From assembly GCA_016712045.1 (NCBI GenBank), contig JADJRV010000020.1, forward strand, positions 1 to 64,000: 64,000 nucleotides of DNA, in the 5' to 3' direction. Shown here in pieces: positions 27,035 through 36,747 of this stretch (positions are counted from its first letter, which is position 1; each line of letters opens with the position of its first letter). Made by a program: the position numbers and the translations under genes. Under the pieces are notes generated by a model. That model did not search any database. It was not told the origin of the DNA and worked only from the letters and a program-made list of their open reading frames with translations. The DNA comes from Chloracidobacterium sp. (GTDB lineage Bacteria; Acidobacteriota; Blastocatellia; Pyrinomonadales; Pyrinomonadaceae).

Positions 27035-28578
27035 TTACAACATTCTCAGGTCAGAGCCCGTCATCTCGTCGGGCTTTTTGATGCCGAGGACACTCAATAT
27101 CGTCGGGGCGATGTCTGACAGAGAGCCGTCTTCACGTAAGCGAACGCCGTTAGACGATGCATCGAGATAATGGAATGGGACGGGATTCGCCGTGGCGGTG
27201 ACGCAGGCTTCGCCGCTGTCGAGGTCGATCATTTTTTCGCAGTTGCCATGCGTTGACGTGATCATGACGACACCACCGGCTTGCTGAACACTCTCGCAAA
27301 GACCGCCGATACAGGTGTCGATATACTGGATCGCGGCGACCGTTTTATTGACATCACCCGTCTCCGCCATCATCTCCGCGGCCGGAATATTTGCGATAAA
27401 AACTCCGTTTGGGGCGATCTCAAGACTGCTGAGCAGACGGTCGGTAATCTTAAAGCTCTGACTTTCGGGCTGATCCGCCGATCTATTAGCCGAGATGAGG
27501 ATCTGCTCCTCGAAATGGGCTTGCAGGTCGGCACCGCCGTCAAAAAAATGCGTGAGATGCGGAAACCGCGAACTTTCTGTGATCTTAAAACTCGGGATCT
27601 GCAGCGACGATAAAACCTCAGCCAAAGTTCCTTTTTCCGGCTCCTGCCGAAACGCGGCGGGCAGGTTGAACGCACGGTCATATTCGGTAAGGCACACCGT
27701 ATCGAGCATCGGTTTGGCTGACACCGTTTCGTCCGGTATGCATAACGCCCGGACAAGCTGCCGCATCGTGTCGGCACGATGATTAAAAAATACGACGAGA
27801 TCGCCGTTGCAAACCTTGGCGACGGGCACGTCAGGCGACTTTTCAATAATGATCGGCGAAATAAATTCGTCAGAGATGCCGCGTAAAAATGAGTTGCGGA
27901 TGGCGTTTACGGCGTCGTTCGTCCGCTCGCCCTCAGCGTGGACCAGCATCGTAAATGCCTGGGCCGTGCGTTTCCCAACGCTCGGCACTGTCCATAGCAA
28001 AAAAGCGTCCACAGAGCGTCGCGATCTCGCCGATGCCTATGTCAGCCAGCTTTATCTCAAGCGCCTCGACGTAGATGTCCGCCGTTCGCGGAGCAACATC
28101 GAGCCCGTCGAGGATGCAGTGGATATAAACCTTTGTTAAGCCGTGAGATTTTTGCGAGACGCAGCAAAGCGAATAAATTCTCAGTCGATGAATGCACCCC
28201 GCCATCGCTCAAAAGCCCGATCAGATGGATGGCCGCACCGGTTCCGTTCGCTTTGGTAAAGGCACGGTTGAGCACCTTGTTTTCCTTAAAATCATCCGAC
28301 GCGATGGCGTCGCTGATCCGCGAAGTTTCCGTCTGAGCCCGTCGTCCGGTTCCAATATTGAGATGGCCGACCTCGGCACTGCCCGGTTGTTCGTCGGATT
28401 GTCCGACCGAAGTTCCGGCCGCAGCAAGCGTCGTCATGGGAAAGCGTTCGCAGATCTTGTCGTAGTAAGGAGTGTGCGCGATCGCGATCGCGTTGCCCTC
28501 GGTGCGCGGAGCAAAACCCCAGCCATCGAGGATGACGAGTGCGACCGGACGCCGATTTATTGCAATTGTTGAACTCAT
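27035..28578 (-). CDS. iPGM-like protein lacking catalytic residues (putative pseudoenzyme)
   Basis: Full-length homologue of cofactor-independent phosphoglycerate mutase, alignable end to end (VALVILDGWGFAPRTEGNA; VGHLNIGTGR; LLSDGGVHS; GEIATLCGRFFAMD; EMTGSDL). Two homopolymer frame changes (about 28140, one extra A; 28000, one extra A) are easily repaired. Against the Geobacillus enzyme the catalytic Ser62 is Ala (PGSAEVGH for MGNSEVGH). Metal ligands Asp403, His407, Asp444 and His462 are Glu, Glu, Thr and Thr (AAEMMAETG; TSTHGN; VTATANP). Substrate residues Arg153, Arg191, Arg264 and Lys336 are Leu, Ser, Thr and Arg. Asp12, His123, Asp154, Arg185, Arg261 and His445 remain. Normal mutase activity is unlikely. 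It lies in the eno gene run. Confidence 0.8.
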
Positions 28579-28644
28579 TAGGGATCTGTCGAAGACTGCC
28601 TATTACGATTATAAACGAAACAGCGGTGAGGCGTGCAACAATTT

Positions 28645-29084
28645 CTAGTACGCGTCCGGAGCCGGTTTTTCCATCCAGCGTTCGGGGAAACTGAAGCTCT
28701 TCAAACCCGTATTGTTCATAGAGCCCATGGGCATCACGCGTCGCCAATAGCCAACGCCGCAGCCCTTGCATATCTGGTTGTTCGGTGATCACCTGCATCA
28801 GCCATTTGCTCAGGCCCTTGCCGCGATGTGCCTCTAAAATAAAGACATCACCGATGTACGCAAACGTCGCTCTATCTGTAACAACGCGGGCAAAACCGAC
28901 CAATTCCCTGCCGTGATAAACGCCGTAACACAATCGAATTTTCGACCGCCTTCAGCGTCTGTTCGAGCGGACGATTCTTGGCCCAATAAGACTCGCCCGA
29001 AAGAAACCGGTGGATCGCTGCCAGATCTAGCCGCCGCTTGTCGGTGTCGATCTCGTACAGGCCTTTTCGTGGTTTTTGTTTCAC
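28645..29084 (-). CDS. GNAT family N-acetyltransferase, frame-disrupted
   Basis: Acyl-CoA-dependent acetyltransferase of about 147 residues. The acetyl-CoA loop is seen in GDVFILEAHRGKGLSKWLM (R/Q-x-x-G-x-G/A form), with FARVVTDRATFAYI before it and ARDAHGLYEQYGF after it. Probable start is GTG 29084, right after the stop of the upstream gene. Frame changes occur near 28925 and at 28685, where one C fewer in a C run gives FPERWMEKPAPDAY and a stop at 28645. Substrate unknown. Part of the eno to GT9 run. Confidence 0.75.
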
Positions 29085-29085
29085 C

Positions 29086-29591
29086 TCACACACCCAAAAC
29101 ACGTCGGGCACGGCTGCGAAATCCGGCCGTTGCGACCTGAGGATACTTTGTTGCGATCAAGCCGCAGCTCGTCGAGTAGCTCGGGCGAATCTTTGGCCGA
29201 CTTTGCCGCGACGGACAACGAAAAACACCGAACCGCAACCGCCTCCGACGGATCAGCCAGAAGCTCTAGCAGGCGTCAAACACTACGGCCCCATATCGCT
29301 TAGGAATATCAACAAACTGCAGCAACCGGACAACATTTCGCCGAACAGCAACATGTACGTCGTCACGCTCAAGCTGCTTTAAAAGCTTCGCAAAATAGGG
29401 CTTGACCAGCTCAGGATATTTCTCAACGCAGTTGCTCAGCGGCCATCCGGCTCGTTGCGTGATCCGGTAAACATCGCCAAGGAACAATCGCATCAACTCA
29501 GCAAACCTTTCAGGATCGTCACCAACCCAATCCACGATCTTTGCCGTTTGCTGTTTGGAATGCTCGGCAAGGATTTCATCGCGAGGTTCAT
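29086..29591 (-). CDS. HEAT/ARM-like helical protein, frame-disrupted
   Basis: Soluble all-helical protein of about 165 residues with HEAT-like repeats (EKYPELVKPYFAKLLKQLE; AVRRNVVRLLQFVDIPKRY; SEAVAVRCFSLSVAAK). The ATG at 29591 overlaps the eno stop by one base (TAATG). A frame change in the first ten codons (restoring MNLRDEILAEHSKQQTAK) and others near 29270 and 29175 break it; the C-terminus reads VATAGFRSRARRVLGV. I recall similar proteins in Bacteroidota and Acidobacteriota, some named after HEAT repeats, none with known function. Coupling to eno is visible; meaning is not. Confidence 0.6.
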
Positions 29592-30786
29592 TATGCGATC
29601 TGATAAAACGCCTTGCGCCCGGGATATTTTGCCGAATCGCCGAGGTCTTCTTCTATACGCAGCAGTTGATTGTATTTCGCGATACGGTCGCTGCGGCATA
29701 GGCTGCCGGTTTTGATCTGGCCGGCGTTTGTTGCGACGGCGAGGTCGGCGATAAAGCTGTCTTCGGTCTCGCCGGAGCGGTGCGAAATGACGGCGGTCAT
29801 GACTCGATTCCCTTTTGCAGGAATTTTGTATTGGTAACAAACAGATCGTCGCCGACAAGCTGGACAGTTTTACCAACTTTGGCGGTCAGGTTGATCCAGC
29901 CGTCCCAATCGTTTTCGGCCATGCCGTCCTCGATCGAGATGATCGGATATTTACCGCACCAATCGGCCCAGTACGACGCCATTTCCTCGGATGAAAGTTC
30001 GCGTTTATCCGATTTCTTAAAGATATATTTGCCGTCCTTAAAAAACTCGCTTGATGCCGGATCGAGGGCGATCATCACGTCGTCACCGGCCTTATAACCG
30101 GCGATGTCGATGGCTTCGAGAATGGTTTCGACCGCTTCGTCGTTTGATTTTAGGTTCGGTGCAAAACCGCCTTCGTCGCCGACGCTGGTCGAATATCCGC
30201 GTGATTTGAGAACGTTTTTGAGATTGTGAAAGATCTCTGCACCACATCGCAGAGCTTCGGTGAAGCTCTCTGCCCCGACCGGCATCACCATAAACTCCTG
30301 AAAATCCACGTTATTGTCGGCGTGTGCGCCGCCGTTGAGGATATTCATCATCGGCACGGGCAGCGTCTTTGCATTCGTCCCGCCGATGTAGCGATAAAGC
30401 GGCATTTCCTGAAACGCGGCCGCTGCCCGGGCATTTGCAAGCGACACGGCAAGCAAAGCGTTAGCCCCGAGTTTCGATTTCGTCTCTGTTCCGTCGAGAT
30501 CGATCATCGTTTGATCGATCAGCGTCTGGTCAAGACAGTCGAGTCCCTCGAGTTCGCGGCTAATGATGTCGTTGACGTTGCTGACCGCCGTCAGGACACC
30601 TTTGCCCAGATAACGCGATTTGTCGCCGTCACGCAGCTCGACGGCCTCGTTCTCTCCGGTCGAAGCCCCGCTCGGCACCGCCGCGCGGCCCTGCGTCCCG
30701 TCCTCTAAGACAACCTCGGCCTCGATCGTCGGATTTCCTCTCGAATCCATGATCTCGCGTGCCCAAACCTGTTCAATATAGCTCAT
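29591..30786 (-). CDS. eno: Enolase with internal deletion
   Basis: Converts 2-phosphoglycerate to phosphoenolpyruvate. Recognisable motifs: EIMDSRGNPTIEAEV, PSGASTGENEAVELR, GGAHADNNVDFQEFM, VGDEGGFAP, ISIEDGMAENDW and VGDDLFVTNT, then SHRSGETED and IKTGSLCRSDRIAKYNQLL at the C-terminus. GAGGAG precedes the ATG. Between KGIES and TAVISHRSG about 28-30 residues normally present are missing and the frame shifts (at about 29797-29805). The missing piece includes the catalytic lysine of the ILIKVNQIGT motif. As assembled the enzyme could not work; an assembly deletion is the likely cause. First gene of the run eno, HEAT-like, GNAT, gpmI-like, GT9. Confidence 0.9.
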
Positions 30787-30888
30787 CGATGCTCCTCACT
30801 CTATTTTGTAAAACTGTAAATTGTATCCAAACTAGCAACAAAAACGCTGCTCTTGCTCTGCGTCATCACGCCGCTGGCATAGCCGGTA

Positions 30889-31826
30889 TCAGAGCTTTGT
30901 GACCTCGCCGCCATTCTTTGAAACTCGGCACAGCACATCGGCGGACAAACCGTCTTCGTCAAAAAAGTAGATATTCTGCTCGTCAATAACGAACTGTTTT
31001 AACGAGAATGTCTTTGCGATCGTTTGCGGCTCGCCGCCGGCCTTTGATATTTTTCGCAGCGCCCAACGCGATTCGCCCGCACCGCGAAATCCAAAATATA
31101 GATCGCTGCCGTCTTGCTCTAGTTTATCAATGCCCTCTCTGTCGCTCGCCTGCAAAACAACCTGCGGCGTGCCGCCGGTTTTTGGTTGTTTCATTATGCT
31201 CGACGGCGTAGTCCAATAGACAAACTTATCATCAACGACAATGTTTCCGGGTGCCATTTGCTTATCCGCAAATATCTCAGCCTTTCCTCCGGCCTTTGCC
31301 ACCGAATAGATCGGGCTAGGCGTGATCGGCGTTCCCGATGAATAGTAACCGTGATTTGCCCAATATACCCGCTCACTATCAAGCACCATATCGATCCCAA
31401 TGCCGACAAATTCCGTAGCGACCGCCTCACGCTTGCCGTTATCTTTTCCAATACGGGCGATCTCGCCGCCGGAATTCCAGTAAACGTATTTTTCGTCCTG
31501 AGCAATGCCGCCCTGTTCCGCTTGAGGGTACTTTTCGCCGTTGTCGAGCATCGTAACGGCTCCGCCATCAAGCGGCACTTTTCTAAGGCCATTGGTTCCC
31601 GCATTTGCGTCAGCGACAGTACCGCCAATAGTGGTGTAGGCAAATTTATCGTCAACGACAACGCCCGAGACGTGTGACAAACCTTGTTCCTTACCCGCGA
31701 TCTTTTTGCCTTGGTCCATTCGGGCTTTGGCCCGCTTTGCAGTACCGCCGCAGCCAAGAGCCATCAAGAAAAGTATCGCTCCCGTCAGCAACAGGCCCTG
31801 TTGAACTGTTTTTGAAGATTCATCAT
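30889..31826 (-). CDS. Lipoprotein with propeller-like repeats
   Basis: Lipid-anchored protein (about 310 aa). The lipobox is in MALGCGGT. The long frame starts at 31791, but the natural start is probably the ATG ATG at 31823-31826, with one base shift in the first codons. The body has repeats of the form DDKFVYW / DEKYVYWNSGG / DSERVYWAN / EQNIYFFD about 45 residues apart, alternating with KxGGxxxxx turns, as in beta-propellers (YVTN/DUF5050-like). Likely periplasmic or outer-membrane attached; ligand unknown. Confidence 0.65.
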
Positions 31827-31839
31827 ATTACCCTCTGCT

Positions 31840-33226
31840 TTACGAAACGCCCTTTTCCGACGTGATCTGCTTTATCCGATGCTTATCAACCTTTTCGACC
31901 TTGAAAACATGGCCATTGAACGGCACGGTTTGCCCTTCTTCGAGGATCTGCCCTGCCTCTGCCATCAAAAAGCCGGCGATCGTCGTATAACCTTCTGAAA
32001 TAGGCAGCGTCATTTCAAGACGGCGGTTTAGGTCGCGCACCGCGAGCCCGCCATCGAGCAGGTAGCTGCCGTCGGGCTGTTTGCCGATCTGTTCATCAAC
32101 CTCAATGTCATGTTCGTCAGAGATGTCGCCGACGATCTCTTCGAGTAGATCTTCGAGCGTGATGATGCCCTCGATGCCGCCGTGCTCGTCGACGACAAAG
32201 CCAAAATTCGTTTCTGCATCTGCCTGAGCACGTCCTCGAGGTCTGGCCGTATCAACGACATAATTGGGCTTATGGATGACATCGACGATCTTAAAGCTTT
32301 TTTGCTTTTTTGTGTACGCAACCAGATCTTTGGTATGAACAAACCCCGCGATATCATCGAGCGAACCGCGATACACCGGCAAACGCGAATAACCATGCTT
32401 CTGAAACGCCTCGACGATCTCGTCAAAACTACAGCTTTCCGGCACAGCGACGATCTCTGTTCGCGGTATCATCGCTTCTTTTACAGTCGTTTCCGAAAAT
32501 TCAAACACCCGGTTGATCAGGCGTTGTTCTTCTTCGTTTAAATGGCCGCTTTCCTGTGACAGCTTAATTAGCCCCCGGATCTCATCTTCGCTATAGCTCG
32601 AACCATGCTCACCGGATGCATGCAACCCAAAAAGCCGAACCGTTCGGTTTCCCGTCCAATCAAGCATTCGGATCGGATAGCTGAAAACCTTATAAAACAA
32701 CCGTAGCGGCGCCGCAACTAGAAAGGAAACGCGTTCTGACAATTCGAGTGCGGCGGTTTTTGGCGCCAATTCGCCAAAGACGATATGCAAAAAGGTGATA
32801 AGTGAAAAAGCTATCGCAAATGAGATCGTGTGTAGGATCGGCCCCGACGATAAAAATGCTACACCCGTCACGTCTCCCAAATACGAGAGCCACGGCTCTA
32901 TCAAGGCGGCAACAACAGGTTCACCGACCCAACCAAGCCCAAGCGATGACAACGTGATCCCAAGTTGGGTCGCCGAGATATAGCCGCTGAGATTGTTGAG
33001 CATCAGCAGCAACCGTTTTGCTGCCGCGTCGCCCTCGGCCGCGAGCGCCTCGATACGCGACTTGCGCACTGCAACAAGGGCAAATTCGCTTGCGACAAAA
33101 AACCATTGGCGAGCACAAGAAAAAAAACCAATAAAATTTTGGCAAGCGTAAACAGTAGAGTTGGCACTTCGGGTGCGGTCTCGATATCGGCGGCAAAAGT
33201 AGAAGCAAACTGGCAGGATCGTCCAT
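31840..33226 (-). CDS. CNNM/CBS domain transporter-like protein (CorC/HlyC family)
   Basis: Membrane protein with a DUF21/CNNM transmembrane domain, two CBS domains and a C-terminal CorC_HlyC domain; the family is linked to magnesium or cobalt efflux. Visible: SGYISATQLGITLSSLGLGW, FGELAPKTAALE, then AMIPRTEIVAVPE (CBS1), FGFVVDEHGGIEGIITLEDL (CBS2), and GYTTIAGFLMAEAGQILEEG. The uninterrupted frame covers 31840-33069. The first helix (LLFTLAKILLVFFLVLANGF) lies in another frame upstream, the shift falling in T runs near 33100-33130. Two compensating shifts scramble a short part between the CBS domains (about 32225-32255). ATG 33226 is the candidate start. Confidence 0.82.
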
Positions 33227-33366
33227 TACGGATTCGAAAAATTGGGCTATCGGGCAATTTATGATGGCCCTCGATCGATCTCCTTAAAAGCATTTTTGCC
33301 CCGAACTGAGGCGGGCGAATGTTGAAAATTATAGCATATAACCATTTGATGGAAACGCGTGTCAAA

Positions 33367-33946
33367 TCAACTGATCCGAAGGGCGTCCAGCATTTCTTCT
33401 ATCAGCATCCGGCAAGAGCCGCAACCGCCCCCTGCATTGCATATCGCGGCCACCTCATCCGTAGTTTTCAACGACCTTTCGCTGATATGCGCGGCGATCG
33501 TTTCTTCTAAAACCCCAAAACAAGTGCAAACGAGAGCCTTTTCTCCCGCAAATTCCTCTATCTGTGTCGCGCGAAGATCCGCAAATGTCGCACGCAATGC
33601 CTCGATACAAACATCCGCGCATTGTCGGCGTTCGGTTGGAAAAGGTTCGAGTGCGTTCTCTACCACACCAAACACCTCGTCGTGATCAAGGCTGTGGAGA
33701 TCGCTCAGCCGAGTGCCCGTTATTGTTCCCGCCAAAACGTCTGCGGCGGCGATCATATAGCCGCAGCCATTACTGTTAAAGGCTGCCCTCGATCGTTTTG
33801 CCGTCCTCGCCCAACTTTACCGAAAATCCAACCGAACATCCGCACATAAAACTCGCCGACCGTCCGCACGCACTGGCGATTTCGATCGCTCCGGCATTTT
33901 GCGGCTGATTCAGCCTTTCTTGGATCGCTGCGGGATAAAATGACAT
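33367..33946 (-). CDS. NifU-like Fe-S scaffold with BFD-like domain, one frameshift
   Basis: Iron-sulphur cluster scaffold. The N-terminal IscU-like domain has Cys in SFMCGCSVGF, NGCGYMIAAADVLAG and, further on, RRQCADVCIEALR. The C-terminal part carries the bacterioferritin-associated-ferredoxin-type 2Fe-2S motif (LVCTCFGV and GGGCGSC). The ATG at 33946 gives MSFYPAAIQERLNQPQNAG. One frame change at about 33780 (a base missing near cagccttt) separates the first 55 residues. Function as a scaffold is from the family; no nifS/iscS neighbour is seen. Confidence 0.72.
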
Positions 33947-34035
33947 TAAGGTAAAAGTAAAAAGTAAAAGGGTAAAAGTAAAGGCCGAGGACGTCGAGGC
34001 AAAAGTAAAAAGGTAAACGGTAAAACAGATCTCGA
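33947..34035. repeat. gtaaaa-type short tandem repeats
   Basis: Repeated units close to gtaaaagta and gtaaaaag fill the spacer between the divergent NifU-like and TlpA-like genes. The complementary word reappears inside the TlpA-like signal peptide (about 34076-34100, ttttactttta). Confidence 0.6.
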
Positions 34036-34058
34036 TAGAAGTTGTGTAAAATAGGATT

Positions 34059-34629
34059 GTGAAACTGTTTTATTTTTGCCTTTTTACTTTTACCTTTTTG
34101 CTTACCAGCGGCTGCCGTCCGGCGGCTGCCCCGGTAACGGTTTCAAACAGGCCCGTCTCGATCAACGACCGTCCGACGACAAACGTCCCGATGCCGCCGT
34201 CAAAGCCGATGTGAGATGAGCTGGACTACGGCAGACGATAAAGTGCAGAAACTAGGTGATCTCAAAGGCAAGGCGGTTATCCTTGATTTTTGGGCGACGT
34301 ACTGCCCCCCATGTATCGTAGAGATCCCGCACCTCAATTCGCTGCTCGCAAAACACGGAGCTGAAAATTTGGTGATCGTCGGCCTAAACGTCGGCGGTGC
34401 TGAAGACCTGCCGAAGATACCGGCCTTTGCCGCAAAAACCAAGCTCGATTACCCCATTGCATTTCCCGAAAATGAACTGAGCCGTTTTATATTTTCCGAC
34501 CGCGATGACATACCGCAAACGCTGATAATTGGCCGCAACGGCAAGATAATAAAGAAGATCATCGGATTTAACGATGCAATACGGGTCGAGCTGGACGCCG
34601 CAGTCGAAGAGGCATTAAAAGCGAACTAA
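34059..34629 (+). CDS. TlpA-like thioredoxin-fold lipoprotein, one frameshift
   Basis: Membrane-attached thiol-disulphide oxidoreductase. From GTG 34059 the signal peptide (FYFCLFTFTFLLTSGC) ends in a lipobox. The frame then changes at about 34205. The thioredoxin domain follows with VILDFWATYCPPCIVEIPHL (active site CPPC), LVIVGLNVGG and a cis-Pro segment DDIPQTLIIGRNG. Likely partner of cytochrome c or copper-site maturation; substrate unknown. It ends 11 bases before the GH15 gene. Confidence 0.78.
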
Positions 34630-34640
34630 GCCGCTATTGT

Positions 34641-36586
34641 ATGAGAGACATACCTGTCGGCAACGGCAACTTGCTTGTAAATTTTGACGATAAATATCAG
34701 ATCCGCGACATCTATTTTCCGCACGTCGGCCAGGAAAACCATACCGAAGGGTTCCCGTTTCGTTTTGGCGTTTGGATAGATGGAGTATTTTCGTGGATCT
34801 TCGAAGATGAGTGGGAACGCGATCTGCATTATCTGCCCGGTACACTCGTAACAAACGTCACATTAACCAGCGAAAAACTAGCTATTAAGATCGTATGCAG
34901 CGACACCGTTGCGGGCCGCGAGAACATCTATCTCCGCCGGATAAACGTGCGCGACCTGAGCGGCAAATCGCGTGAAGTGCGTATCTTTTTACACCAAGAC
35001 TTTCGAATCTATGAAAACAAGGTTGGCGACACCGCATTTTTCGACCCTGATAACGGAGCGATAATTCACTACAAAAAGCACCGTTACTTTCTTATCAATA
35101 CCCAGCCCGCGTTCGATTCGTTTGCCACCGGGCGAAAGGCATTTCGCAATAACGAGGGCACATGGCGTGACGCCGAGGACGGCGAACTGGCGAACGGGCC
35201 GATAACTGAGGGCTCGGTCGATTCGACGATCGGTGTTTATTTCAAACTCGATGCCAACGCTTCGCACGAATCCTACTATTGGATAGCCGCCGGAGCATCG
35301 CACGCCGAGGTTGACAAGCTAAACAGTCACGCACTTGAACGCGGGCCGGAAAAGTATTTTGGCGAAACCGAGCGGTACTGGCGAGAGTGGGTTAACAAAA
35401 ATGATACTGATTTCGGCGATCTGCCTGACGACCTTATCCGGTTCTATAAACGCAGCCTATTGATGATCCGAACGCAGATCGATCACGGCGGTGCGATCAT
35501 TGCCGCAAATGATTCTGACGTGTCGGAGCGAGCTACCGACAATTATAGCTACTCATGGATGCGTGATGGATCGTTTGTAGCAAATGCTCTCGACTGTGCC
35601 GGTTATCCTGAGATCAGCCGCAAATATTTCGACTTTTTGCGAGCGGTGCATGCACCCAAACGGTTACTTTTTCCAAAAATACAATCCGGACGGTACGCTC
35701 GGGTCGAGTTGGCACCCTCGTTGGGATAATTACCGTAAGGTGCCTATGGTGCCGATACAAGAGGACGAAACGGCACTCGTTTTGTGGGCATTATGGCGTC
35801 ATTTTGAAAAAGGTCGAGATGTTGAATTCGTCAGGAAATTGTACGGATCAATGATCGTACCATGTGCCAATTTTCTCGAGCAGTTTCGAGATGCAGAGAC
35901 TAAACTCCCGAAACCGAGCTGGAATCTGTGGGAAGATCGGCTCGGCGTTCATACTTTTACATGTGCGACGGTCGTCGCCGGACTGCGGGCGGCGGCGAAC
36001 TTTGCTGGTCTTTTTAACGACGCTTACGAAGCTGCGAAATATTCCAAAGCCGCTGACGAGATCGTCGAAGCGATGAGAACGCATCTCTACAGCGCTGAGC
36101 ATGGACGGTTTTTGCGTTCGCTCCAGACAAATGGCGGTGATTCCCTGACGCCGGACGCGACGGTCGATGCATCGCTGTTCGCCGTGTTTTATTTTGATTG
36201 CTTTGCGTCGGACGACCCCATGGTCACCGGCACGATGCAGGCGATCAACGATAATTTGCTCGTCACGACAGAATTTGGCGGCGTAGCACGGTTTGAGAAC
36301 GACGGATATATGCGGGTCTCGGAAGACGTCACCGGCAATCCGTGGTTTATCTGCACACTTTGGCTTGGCCGAATACTATATCGCCATCGCCAAAACCACT
36401 GACGATCTTAAACCTGCCCTCGACATACTTGAATGGACAGCAAAACGTGCTTTGCCATCGGGCGTGCTGGCGGAGCAGATCGATCCTCTGACCGGCGAAC
36501 CTGTTTCAGTCTCGCCGTTGACATGGTCGCACTCGACATTTGTCGCCACTGTTAACAGTTACTTAACGAAATTGAAAGGGCTTTGA
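34641..36586 (+). CDS. Glycoside hydrolase family 15 (glucoamylase-like), two frameshifts
   Basis: Cytoplasmic GH15 enzyme of about 648 residues, without signal peptide, expected to release glucose from alpha-glucans or trehalose. The N-terminal beta-sandwich starts MRDIPVGNGNLLVNFDDKYQ. The (alpha/alpha)6 barrel has YSYSWMRDGSFVANAL, the general-acid region IQEDETALVLWALW, SWNLWEDRLGVHTF and a C-terminal catalytic-base region AEQIDPLTGEPVSVSPLTW. Frame changes at about 35655 and 36365 are one-base shifts. With glgC in the same window it fits storage-glucan turnover, though not in one operon. Confidence 0.85.
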
Positions 36587-36592
36587 AATTTT

Positions 36593-36733
36593 ACGCAAAG
36601 TCGTAAAGCAAGAATTTCAACCACAGATAAACACAGATTCACACAGATGTCGTTTTAGAAATATTTCTTTTCCTATCGGTGTTTATCTGTGTATATCTGT
36701 GGCTAATTTCCTTTCCTTTTCACGACTTTGCGT
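36593..36733. repeat. Composite inverted repeat upstream of pyk
   Basis: Outer arms acgcaaagtcgt (36593-36604) and acgactttgcgt (36722-36733) are perfect 12-bp complements. Inside them a second pair built of acacagat words (36621-36650 and 36679-36702) is also inverted with one or two mismatches. The whole can fold into a roughly 140-base hairpin between GH15 and pyk, leaving little room for a classic pyk promoter. Confidence 0.75.
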
Positions 36734-36747
36734 TAGAATCTTAATTT

